From: JACQHC01 sp035559715 | Lineage (GTDB): Bacteria > Gemmatimonadota > Gemmatimonadetes > Gemmatimonadales > GWC2-71-9 | Direction of reading: 5' to 3' | Length of the DNA: 5,268 bases | Assembly: GCA_035559715.1 (NCBI GenBank) | Contig: DATMAW010000226.1 | Location: forward strand, 1-5,268 | Part shown: positions 1-5,268 of the stretch, one piece after another | Numbering within the stretch: position 1 is the first letter of the stretch | Layout: every line of letters starts with the position of its first letter | Notes under the pieces: model-generated | Databases searched by the model: none | Told to the model about the DNA's origin: nothing | What the model saw: only the letters and a program-made list of their open reading frames with translations | Made by a program: the position numbers and the translations under genes

Positions 1-258
1 GTTCGATGCGCACAGACACCTCCAGCGGCACGGACCGGCGCTGTGACGGACCGCTCGCGCCTGGGCGCCTGGCGTGCCCGGGCAGAGCGTGGCGCGCTCG
101 TGCTGGCGCTTCTCGCGGCCCTCCCCCTGGTGGGGGCGCGGGCCATGATGTGCGCGGCGCCGTGAGCGCGGTAGGCCTGGCGTACGACGTCGTTGGCTGG
201 GGCGACCCCGTGGACTTCCTGCGGCAAAGGGGATGGTGAGCTTCGAACCGCGTGTCGT
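1..258. other. Region without an assignable gene
   Basis: I recognise no gene here. On the plus strand the first frame is open from the window edge to a TGA at 163-165, and its product contains a hydrophobic stretch (GALVLALLAALPLVGARA) like a membrane or signal segment. Another plus frame is open from 6 to a TGA at 237-239 and ends in YDVVGWGDPVDFLRQRGW with G/C-rich third positions. The two look coding-like in succession, so a frameshifted or decayed plus-strand gene end is possible, but no family is visible and no ribosome binding site precedes the available starts. The region also holds a short hairpin, CCCCC-TGGT-GGGGG, at 123-136. I see no convincing terminator for the minus-strand operon that ends at 259. 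Confidence 0.3.
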
Positions 259-837
259 TCAGTCCCCCCACTTCTGGATAAAGGTCTCCGCTTCCACGCC
301 GAGCGCGTCCGCCACTCTCGTGATGTAGTTGAAGTACGCGATTACCTGCACGGCGTCATGAATCGCCCGGTCATCGAATCCGTGTGACCGCAACGCGTCC
401 AGATCGGCCGGGGAAGCGCGATGCTGATCGTGCGTGAGCTTGGCTGCGAGCTCGCACAACGCGCGGTCGGCGGGCGCCAAAGGCGCGGCGCGCCAGTCGC
501 GGACCACGGCGTGGACGAACGCATCGGCGTCACTCGGGTTGGGGATCGTATTGGCGACCTCGGCCCGGAGGTCGTGGGCGTGGGCCTGGGTTCAGTAGTG
601 GCAGGCGAGCTCGGAGGATACGACGACGGCGAGTAGCTCGCGCTGCGCCCGCGTGAGGGGCGACGCGGCGAACAACACCGCCTGATAGAACTCGATGCTC
701 GCCTTCATCACGCGCGGGTTGAGGCTCATGATGTGGACGATGTTCCACACCCGCCCCGCCCGGCGGATGGCGCGGTCGAATTCGTCCTTCAGCTCACCCG
801 TGGCTTCGGATACCGGGACTTGCTTGATCCAGGGCAC
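259..837 (-). CDS. AhpD/CMD-like peroxidase-related selenoprotein (in-frame UGA = Sec82)
   Basis: Predicted 192-residue alkylhydroperoxidase D-like (carboxymuconolactone decarboxylase superfamily) protein, read through one in-frame TGA at 594-592. Such all-helical cytoplasmic proteins use a CxxC pair to reduce peroxides or disulfides. Seen here: Glu67, Cys79, UGA at 82 and His86. This is the AhpD spacing E-x11-C-x2-C-x3-H (Glu118, Cys130, Cys133, His137 in M. tuberculosis AhpD), with UGA at the Cys133 position, which is the peroxide-reacting cysteine as I recall. The N-terminal part (AGRVWNIVHIMSLNPRVMKA) is typical of peroxidase-related CMD proteins. After the UGA, 110 codons stay open, including the helical segment AIHDAVQVIAYFNYITRVAD. 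The start is GTG at 837, with GAAGGG 6 nt upstream (849-844) and only 3 nt after the korB stop, so it is probably translationally coupled. Alternative: a nonsense-mutated gene; the exact position and the downstream hairpin argue against this. selA, selB and tRNA-Sec are not in the window. Confidence 0.85.
555..594 (-). promoter_or_regulatory. Candidate bacterial SECIS element with its UGA
   Basis: Immediately 3' of the UGA (594-592) the transcript forms a perfect 7-bp stem, CGACCTC (574-568) with GAGGTCG (561-555), closed by the 6-nt loop CGGGCC (567-562). The loop begins 25 nt after the UGA, and its second base is G (566). Bacterial SECIS elements recognised by SelB lie inside the coding sequence just after the UGA, with a small apical loop roughly 16-37 nt away and a G among the first two loop bases; all of these conditions are met. 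The stem is GC-rich in a GC-rich genome, so chance pairing is possible, but the placement is what the selenocysteine reading requires. No structure calculation was run. Confidence 0.7.
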
Positions 838-840
838 GCA

Positions 841-1872
841 TCACCCTTCGACCACCCACGTCTGTCCGGCCCGCAGCACCTTGTTCAGATCGGCGTCGGC
901 CACGGAGACCGCGCGGGAGCCGATCTGCCGGTACACCTCTTCCTCGTAGCACGGTCCCGGGTCGCAGTAGATCACGCCGAGTGCCACGGGGAGGTCCGGC
1001 GGTTGAAGCCCGAGCAGCATGGCGGCGAGCGTGCGGTTCTTCTCGTCGTGAACGAGGACGTCCCTTTCGGTCACACCGTTCTCGCCCACGGTCACGGCCT
1101 CGAGCTCGAGCGCACCCGGCTTGAGCCTGAGGCCACGCTTCTTGCCCGCGCCGAAGAGGAGGGGCTTGCCGTGCTCCACGAGCAGCTGCCGCTCGGCGGC
1201 AACGGTCTTCTCCGTGAAGTCCGCGAACACTTCGTCGTTGTAGACCACGCAATTCTGGAACACCTCGACAAACGACGCGCCGATGTGCGCGCGGGCGCGT
1301 TTGAGCACGTCCACCAGGTGGGGCGTGGTGGTGTCGATCGAGCGGGCAATGAACCGCGCGCCCGCCCCGAGCGCGAAGGCGCCGGGTATCACGGGGTTTT
1401 CGACCGATCCGAGCGGCGTGGACGGAGACCGCGTGCCGCGACGGGACGTGGGCGAGTATTGGCCCTTGGTGAGTCCGTAGATCTCGTTGTTGAACAGCAC
1501 GATCTGGAGGTTCACGTTGCGGCGCAGCGCGTGGAGCAGATGGTTGCCGCCGATGGATAGTCCGTCGCCATCCCCCGTGATCACCCACACGTCGAGGTCC
1601 GGGTTTGCCAATTTGATTCCGGTGGCGAACGCCGGCGCGCGCCCATGGATGGTGTGGAAGCCGTACGTGTTCATGTAGTACGGGAAGCGAGACGAGCACC
1701 CGATCCCGGACACGAAGACGGTCCGCTCTGGCGGCGCCTGGAGGTCGGCCAGCGCCTTGTGCACCGCTTTGAGGATGGCGTAGTCACCGCAGCCCGGGCA
1801 CCAGCGCACTTCCTGGTCGGACGCGTAGTCCTTGGGCGAGAGTTTCTCGCGCGGCGTTGCGACGGCGGTCAT
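841..1872 (-). CDS. korB: 2-oxoacid:ferredoxin oxidoreductase, beta subunit (probably 2-oxoglutarate)
   Basis: 343-residue TPP- and [4Fe-4S]-binding beta subunit of a cytoplasmic 2-oxoacid:ferredoxin oxidoreductase. With KorA it catalyses CoA-dependent oxidative decarboxylation of a 2-oxoacid, or the reverse, with ferredoxin as electron carrier. Visible motifs: WCPGCGDY (Cys25, Cys28), GIGCSSRF (Cys59) and FQNCVVYND (Cys208) give the four cysteines expected to ligate the cluster. GDGDGLSIGGNH (100-111) followed by NNEIYGLTKGQYSPTS (128-143) is the TPP/Mg binding motif. The length fits the family. The ATG at 1872 overlaps the korA stop as ATGA, with GGAGG at 1881-1877, indicating coupled translation. 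The sequence resembles the KorB group of aerobes such as mycobacteria, so 2-oxoglutarate is the favoured substrate, but pyruvate or another 2-oxoacid cannot be excluded from sequence alone. Confidence 0.93.
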   Translation of the reverse strand: MTAVATPREKLSPKDYASDQEVRWCPGCGDYAILKAVHKALADLQAPPERTVFVSGIGCSSRFPYYMNTYGFHTIHGRAPAFATGIKLANPDLDVWVITGDGDGLSIGGNHLLHALRRNVNLQIVLFNNEIYGLTKGQYSPTSRRGTRSPSTPLGSVENPVIPGAFALGAGARFIARSIDTTTPHLVDVLKRARAHIGASFVEVFQNCVVYNDEVFADFTEKTVAAERQLLVEHGKPLLFGAGKKRGLRLKPGALELEAVTVGENGVTERDVLVHDEKNRTLAAMLLGLQPPDLPVALGVIYCDPGPCYEEEVYRQIGSRAVSVADADLNKVLRAGQTWVVEG

Positions 1873-3761
1873 GACGCCTCCAGGCGAATGCGGAGCGCGT
1901 CCGCGATCTCCGCGATCTTGAACGGTTTGCCCGTCACCTTGTTCAGCCCTTCGGCGGGCACCAGGTACGTCGCTCGCAGCACGGTCACCAGCTGTCCGGT
2001 GTTCATCTCGGGTACCAGCACGCGGTCGAAGCCCTGGAGCAGGTCGCCGAGGTTTCGCGGGAACGGATTCAGGTAGCGGAGGTGAATGTGCGACACGGCG
2101 TGGCCGCGCTCGCGCATCTGCTTCACGGCCTGGTGAATCGGTCCGAACGTGGAGCCCCAGCCTACCACGGCGAGCTTCCCGCGCGGCTCGCCCAGGGCCA
2201 CCTGCTGGAGCGGGATGTCGTTGGCGATTCCTGCGATCTTTGCCGCGCGGGTTGCCGTCATCTTCTGGTGATTCTCGGGTTCGTAGGAGATGTGCCCCGA
2301 GTCGTACGCCTTCTCGATGCCGCCAATGCGGTGCTCGAGGCCCGGCGTGCCGGGGACCGCCCAGGCGCGGGCCAGCGTGTTGGGATCGCGCACGTAGGGA
2401 TGGAATCCTGCGGGATCGGTGCGGAACGTCACCGGGAAGGGCTCGATCGCATCCACGTCAGGAATGCGCCAGGGTTCGGCAGCGTTCGCCAGATAGCCGT
2501 CCGTGAGCAGGATCACGGGCGTCATGTACTTGGTCGCGAGCCGCACGGCTTCGACGGCAACCTCGAAGCAGTCGCCCGGTGTGGCGGCCGCGATGACGGC
2601 CACCGGCGAGTCGGCGTTCCGGCCATAGATCGCCTGATACAGGTCCGACTGCTCTGTCTTGGTGGGCATGCCCGTGGAAGGGCCCGCGCGCTGGGAGTTC
2701 ACCACGATCAAGGGCAGTTCGGTCATCACCGCAAGGCCGATCGCTTCGGTTTTCAGCGCGATGCCGGGGCCGCTGCTCGACGTGACGCCCAACGCCCCGG
2801 CGTACGAGGCGCCGATCGCGCCGGCGATCGCCGCGATTTCGTCTTCCGCCTGGAACGTGACCACGCCGTGCTGGCGGAGATTGGCGAGCTGATGCAGGAG
2901 GCCCGATGCCGGCGTGATGGGATACGAGCCGAACACGATGCGCTTCAAGCCTGCGGCCCTCGCTCCGGCCAGGAGTCCCCACGCCAGGGACTCGGTGCCG
3001 TTGGCGGTGCGGTACAGGCCCGGCGCCACGGCCGCGCGCGGAACCGTGTAGCCCAGCACGCCGCTCGACATCTCCGCCGTCTCACCGAACGCATGACCCG
3101 CGTTCAACGCCGCGATGTTCGCCAACCTGAGGGTCTCCTGCTTGGCGAACTTCTTCTCCAGCAAGGCCAGGGTGCCTTGGCGATCGCGATCGTACATCCA
3201 CAACATGAGGCCCAATGCCCACATATTGCGGCAGCGTAGGGCGTCCTTCTGGCCCAGGCCGAACGGCTGCACGGTTTCGAGCGTCCGCTTCGTGATGTCC
3301 AGCTTGAGAATCTGATACGGCGCGAGCGAGCCGTCCTCGAGCGGGTTCGTGGTGTATCCCGCCTTGGACAGGTTGCGCTCGTTGAACGCGCCGGTGTCCG
3401 CCACGATCATGCCGCCCGCGCGAAGATCGCGCAGGTTCACCTTGAGCGCGGCGGGGTTCATGGCGACGAGGACGTCTAGATCGTCACCGGCGGTCTGAAC
3501 GTCGAGCGCCCCGAAATGGATCTGAAATGCGGACACGCCGAACGTGGTGCCGGCGGGCGCGCGGATCTCGGCCGGGTAGTCTGGGAAGGTGGCCAGGTCG
3601 TTGCCCGCGAGCGCGGTCTCCAGCGTGAACTGCGACCCGGTGAGCTGCATGCCGTCGCCGGAATCGCCGGCGAAGCGAATCACGACTGTGTCGCGGACCT
3701 GTCGGCCACGGTTGCCGGCGACGCCGGTGCGGGGGGGCGCGGGGGGCGCGGGGGTGCTCAT
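1869..3761 (-). CDS. korA: 2-oxoacid:ferredoxin oxidoreductase, fused gamma-alpha subunit (probably 2-oxoglutarate)
   Basis: 630-residue subunit in the gamma-alpha fused arrangement usual for KorA-type enzymes. The gamma domain spans about 24-225 and opens with VVIRFAGDSGDGMQLTGSQF (26-45). After a linker the alpha domain begins near 255 and carries the YPITP motif (280-284) near the TPP/substrate site, FQAEDEIAAIAGAIGASYAG (303-322), SSSGPG (328-333) and SQRAGPSTGMPTKTEQSDL with Arg358, the arginine expected to contact the 2-oxoacid. The C-terminal transketolase-like domain covers about 527-630 (LAVVGWGSTFGP, YLNPFP). I chose the ATG at 3761 because AGG lies just upstream and the gamma domain begins about 24 residues later. 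The frame remains open to 3983 but there it overlaps the thioesterase gene and looks non-protein-like. Residues 3-10 are a Pro/Ala tract encoded by C-runs. The gene ends inside the korB start codon. The 2-oxoglutarate preference is inferred. Confidence 0.92.
   Translation of the reverse strand: MSTPAPPAPPRTGVAGNRGRQVRDTVVIRFAGDSGDGMQLTGSQFTLETALAGNDLATFPDYPAEIRAPAGTTFGVSAFQIHFGALDVQTAGDDLDVLVAMNPAALKVNLRDLRAGGMIVADTGAFNERNLSKAGYTTNPLEDGSLAPYQILKLDITKRTLETVQPFGLGQKDALRCRNMWALGLMLWMYDRDRQGTLALLEKKFAKQETLRLANIAALNAGHAFGETAEMSSGVLGYTVPRAAVAPGLYRTANGTESLAWGLLAGARAAGLKRIVFGSYPITPASGLLHQLANLRQHGVVTFQAEDEIAAIAGAIGASYAGALGVTSSSGPGIALKTEAIGLAVMTELPLIVVNSQRAGPSTGMPTKTEQSDLYQAIYGRNADSPVAVIAAATPGDCFEVAVEAVRLATKYMTPVILLTDGYLANAAEPWRIPDVDAIEPFPVTFRTDPAGFHPYVRDPNTLARAWAVPGTPGLEHRIGGIEKAYDSGHISYEPENHQKMTATRAAKIAGIANDIPLQQVALGEPRGKLAVVGWGSTFGPIHQAVKQMRERGHAVSHIHLRYLNPFPRNLGDLLQGFDRVLVPEMNTGQLVTVLRATYLVPAEGLNKVTGKPFKIAEIADALRIRLEAS
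3731..3754 (+). repeat. G-tract cluster at the 5' end of korA
   Basis: Three long G runs (7, 6 and 5 bases) separated by CGC lie on the plus strand, which is the template strand for korA. They encode the Pro/Ala-rich start of KorA. The runs could form a G-quadruplex in DNA, or promote slippage that would shift the korA frame within its first ten codons. Confidence 0.6.
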
Positions 3762-3787
3762 TGCAACCTGCGGTCGATGACGATGGT

Positions 3788-3816
3788 AAATATAGCCACG
3801 GCGGCGGCTACCGCCG
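3788..3816 (-). promoter_or_regulatory. Hairpin around thioesterase stop and AT-rich element before korA
   Basis: A perfect 6-bp inverted repeat, CGGCGG (3802-3807) and CCGCCG (3811-3816), encloses exactly the thioesterase stop codon as its 3-nt loop. No T-run follows on the transcript, so it is not a standard intrinsic terminator. Eight bases further along the minus strand is TATATTT (3794-3788), the most AT-rich spot of the 46-bp gap and about 27 nt before the korA ATG. It could be a -10-like element giving korA its own promoter, but no good -35 is visible. The hairpin could instead set a processing or attenuation point between thioesterase and korA. Both roles are inferred. Confidence 0.3.
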
Positions 3817-4317
3817 ATCTTCCATCTTCCGGATCCCTTGCCGAACGTCTTCCGGCAGGCGGGTTTTCGTTCGGGTCGTGTAGTCGAACGCCACGATGAT
3901 CCCCTGACCCTCGGCGGCGACGACGTTGTGAGCTCGGGAGACCACCCGGTAGGCCATGGTGAAGCGATCGTCCTGGACGTCAATCACCCGCGTGCCGATG
4001 AGCGCCGTATCGGGATACTGGAGCGCCACGCGGAAGCGACATTGGGTCGAGTGCAGGATGGCGCCCACGGCGCGGCTCTTGTACGACTCGAGGAGCCCGC
4101 AGCGCTGGAAGTAGGCGATGCGAGCGGATTCGAAGTAGCGGAAGTAGACCGCGTTGTTCACGTGCCCGTACGCGTCCATCTCGCCCCATTGCACCGGGAT
4201 TTCGATGACGACGGGAAACTCGGCGCCGAGTGCGGCGGCGGCGTCCGGACTAGACACGCGGCGTGTGTCTCGGGCCCGGCTCCACAGCGCCGCAGCGTTC
4301 CGCCAGTGCCGGATCAT
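3808..4317 (-). CDS. Hotdog-fold acyl-CoA thioesterase (4HBT/YbgC-like)
   Basis: Up to 169-residue cytoplasmic protein of the 4-hydroxybenzoyl-CoA thioesterase group, which hydrolyses acyl-CoA (or acyl-ACP) thioesters. The signature is W44-G-E-M-D48-A-Y-G51-H52-V-N-N55-A-V-Y58, with Asp48 the likely catalytic residue. It is followed by YFESARIAYFQ (61-71) and the central strands FRVALQYPDTALIGTRVIDV (95-114). The start is uncertain. The ATG at 4317 has no ribosome binding site, and its first 20 residues are Arg/Ala-rich and unlike the family. The GTG at 4257 gives 149 residues, closer to the usual 130-150, though its ribosome binding site is also weak. The gene lies 46 bp upstream of korA on the same strand, so cotranscription is likely. 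The substrate is unknown; a role in releasing acids from CoA esters near the ferredoxin oxidoreductase is speculation. Confidence 0.88.
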   Translation of the reverse strand: MIRHWRNAAALWSRARDTRRVSSPDAAAALGAEFPVVIEIPVQWGEMDAYGHVNNAVYFRYFESARIAYFQRCGLLESYKSRAVGAILHSTQCRFRVALQYPDTALIGTRVIDVQDDRFTMAYRVVSRAHNVVAAEGQGIIVAFDYTTRTKTRLPEDVRQGIRKMEDRR

Positions 4318-4381
4318 CTAAGTACGGGATTCGACGCGGGACGGCCGACGGCATGACGGGTATCCGGGAATCGGGGCAGGG

Positions 4382-4411
4382 AAGATAGAGACGGGGCCGC
4401 GCTCGTCTCAA
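4382..4411 (-). promoter_or_regulatory. Candidate sigma70-type promoter for the thioesterase-kor operon
   Basis: On the minus strand TTGAGA (4411-4406) resembles a -35 box (5 of 6 to TTGACA), and TATCTT (4387-4382) resembles a -10 box (4 of 6 to TATAAT), with an 18-bp spacer. Transcription would start near 4375, upstream of both possible thioesterase starts. The match is modest, but it is the only reasonable pair I see in this gap, and it stands out against the GC-rich background. Confidence 0.3.
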
Positions 4412-4426
4412 TCCCGGCGTTGACTT

Positions 4427-4442
4427 CCGCGATGCGTCGCGG
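4427..4442. repeat. Perfect inverted repeat CCGCGA-TGCG-TCGCGG
   Basis: A 6-bp perfect stem with a 4-base loop lies between the dinB-like gene and the thioesterase, 16 bp upstream of the candidate -35 box. No T-run follows on either strand, so it is a poor intrinsic terminator. It could be the stem of a weak terminator for the dinB-like transcript or an operator for the thioesterase-kor promoter. It may also be chance pairing in GC-rich DNA. Confidence 0.35.
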
Positions 4443-4465
4443 TGCTCAGCCCCCCGGTTGAGGAC

Positions 4466-4526
4466 AGGTGTCAGGTGCCGGGTGTCGGGTGTCAGGTGTC
4501 GGGTGTCGGGTGTCGGGTGTCAGGTG
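4466..4526. repeat. Tandem heptamer repeat, (R)GGTGTC x8 plus a partial unit
   Basis: Eight contiguous 7-bp units run from 4466 to 4521 with consensus (A/G)GGTGTC, followed by a partial ninth, AGGTG, at 4522-4526. In order the first bases are A, A, G, G, A, G, G, G. The second unit has the single core change T to C (AGGTGCC). The array lies 18 bp past the stop of the dinB-like gene. The 7-bp period would shift frames, consistent with a noncoding array. The GGG runs at 4480, 4487, 4501, 4508 and 4515 are spaced so that a weak G-quadruplex is conceivable. Arrays like this tend to vary in copy number by slippage. Confidence 0.9.
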
Positions 4527-4544
4527 ATGCTGCGGCCTCATCCC

Positions 4545-5087
4545 TCACCTCTCACGCTCTTGTGTCCCCACTCCGTATCGCTCCCGCAGGACGTTGAGGT
4601 GGTGCTGCACGTGCCCCGGCGTGATGTAGAGCAAGGCGCGCGCGCTGATCGGTTTTCCGTTCGCGGTGCCCCGGCGCGCCCACGCGTCGGCGGGCATGCC
4701 GTGAACCAGGGCGAGCGTGGCGTTGCGGATGGCCACCCACTCCGCCACGAGATTGCCCAGTGGCCTCGTCTCGAACGCGCCAGCCGGCACGTAGGCCGTC
4801 TCGTCGAAACCCGGCAGCGGCGTTTCGTCCCCCCGAGCGACCCGCATCATGCGATAGCTGAACACCCGTTCCGCATCGCTCAGGTGTCCCACGACCTCCT
4901 TCACGCTCCACTTGTCGGGGGCGTAGCGGAAGCTCGCCCTGGCGGGCGAAAGGGCGCCGAACAGGACAGGAAGCTGGTCGAGCTGCTGGTGCATGACCGT
5001 AACGGGGTCCGCGCCGTCAGGAATCGTGGCGATGTAGCCGGCGTAGAACGGCGCGAACTCATCGGATGCAGGGCGGGGGACGGGCAT
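4545..5087 (-). CDS. DinB-like (DinB_2 superfamily) putative metal-dependent protein
   Basis: 180-residue protein of the DinB/YfiT-like four-helix-bundle superfamily. Members bind a divalent metal through three histidines; many are thiol-dependent transferases or hydrolases, and many are uncharacterised. Seen here: the first helix region QQLDQLPVLFGALSP (34-48), the family-typical WSVKEVVGHLSDAERVFSYR (60-79) with His68, and PGHVQHHLNVLRERY (157-171) supplying His159 and His163 of an HxxxH pair. The three presumed metal ligands are therefore all present. The ATG at 5087 is preceded by AGGAG (5098-5094) with 6-nt spacing, which supports the start. It lies 27 bp after the upstream outer-membrane gene, so they may be cotranscribed. 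The E. coli name dinB (DNA polymerase IV) is unrelated and should not be transferred. Confidence 0.87.
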   Translation of the reverse strand: MPVPRPASDEFAPFYAGYIATIPDGADPVTVMHQQLDQLPVLFGALSPARASFRYAPDKWSVKEVVGHLSDAERVFSYRMMRVARGDETPLPGFDETAYVPAGAFETRPLGNLVAEWVAIRNATLALVHGMPADAWARRGTANGKPISARALLYITPGHVQHHLNVLRERYGVGTQERER

Positions 5088-5114
5088 TCGGCGCTCCTGT
5101 CGTGCTCGGTCCTG

Positions 5115-5268
5115 TCAGTGCAGCGTTACGCCGACCCCTAACTGGACCAGAGTGACGCTGATGTCATCTGTGGGAACCGGCGTTCCGTTGACCTTCAGTT
5201 CCACGCTGGAGGATGCGAGGCTATTCAGGAACGGGACGATCGAGACATTCCGACCCACGCGAATCTCG
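5115..5268 (-). CDS. C-terminal end of a probable outer-membrane beta-barrel protein (partial)
   Basis: The last 50 codons of a gene that begins beyond the right edge of the window, ending with TGA at 5117-5115. The residues EIRVGRNVSIVPFLNSLASS, then VELKVNG and LVQLGVGVTLH at the end, show alternating hydrophobic strands, a short turn and a final strand of the kind that closes outer-membrane barrels or porin-like proteins. The final residue is His rather than the common Phe. Third-position G/C and an intact frame support coding. With only the C-terminus present, neither the family nor a signal peptide can be checked, and another beta-rich protein is possible. Confidence 0.55.
   Translation of the reverse strand, partial: EIRVGRNVSIVPFLNSLASSSVELKVNGTPVPTDDISVTLVQLGVGVTLH

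Noticed and set aside
592..837. A stand-alone 81-residue protein ending at the TGA, with a second short gene at 507-259
   Set aside because: The two pieces share a frame, the break falls exactly on the catalytic cysteine codon, and the intervening 28 codons are also family-like, so one selenoprotein explains them better.
733..1560. Plus-strand open frame of 275 codons
   Set aside because: It is antisense to korB and the selenoprotein gene, is His/Arg/Glu-rich with no recognisable domain, and has no ribosome binding site. It is a by-product of high GC.
2082..3239. Plus-strand open frame of 385 codons
   Set aside because: It lies wholly opposite korA, whose protein shows all family motifs. 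The antisense product is Arg/Gly/His-rich and resembles nothing known to me.
3762..3983. Upstream extension of korA to give 704 residues
   Set aside because: The extra 74 residues overlap the thioesterase gene in another frame, are Ser/Arg/Thr-rich without similarity to the gamma domain, and the ATG at 3761 is well placed.
4466..4526. CRISPR array
   Set aside because: The units are 7 bp and directly tandem, without spacers.
4458..5141. Plus-strand open frame of 227 codons starting in the heptamer array
   Set aside because: Its first residues translate the repeat and the rest is antisense to the DinB-like gene, which has a good start, ribosome binding site and metal-ligand histidines.

Overview
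The window is GC-rich bacterial chromosome, and every gene that can be supported lies on the minus strand. Codon third positions are strongly G/C. A fused gamma-alpha plus beta 2-oxoacid:ferredoxin oxidoreductase, a DinB-like protein, the end of a probable outer-membrane beta-barrel protein and an intergenic GGTGTC-type heptamer repeat together suggest a high-GC diderm. Gemmatimonadota or a neighbouring phylum is my best guess, from general resemblance only and without any search.

Layout in transcription order (right to left). 5268-5115: C-terminal 50 residues of a beta-strand-rich, probable outer-membrane protein. 5087-4545: DinB-like metal-binding protein, 27 bp downstream. 4544-4318: 227 bp intergenic region with a run of eight 7-bp repeats, a 6-bp inverted repeat and a candidate promoter. 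4317-3808: hotdog-fold acyl-CoA thioesterase. 3761-1869: 2-oxoacid:ferredoxin oxidoreductase gamma-alpha fusion (korA type). 1872-841: beta subunit (korB type), overlapping korA by 4 bases. 837-259: AhpD/carboxymuconolactone-decarboxylase-like protein starting 3 bases after korB. 258-1: no gene I can assign.

The most notable item is the last gene of the kor operon. Its frame is interrupted by one TGA, placed exactly where the second cysteine of the AhpD CxxC motif should be, so the protein reads C-H-Y-[UGA]-T-Q-A-H. The frame then stays open for 110 more sense codons of family-like sequence. A perfect 7-bp stem with a 6-nt loop lies just downstream at the spacing expected for a bacterial SECIS element. 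I therefore annotate one 192-residue selenoprotein (CxxU), not two broken ORFs. Automatic annotation would probably split it into 837-592 and 507-259 or call it a pseudogene.

How the genes work together: KorAB would interconvert a 2-oxoacid plus CoA with an acyl-CoA and CO2, using ferredoxin, probably 2-oxoglutarate/succinyl-CoA. The thioesterase may hydrolyse acyl-CoAs. The selenoprotein is a probable thiol/selenol peroxidase or disulfide reductase that might protect the oxygen-sensitive Fe-S/TPP enzyme. The functional link is inferred from gene order only.
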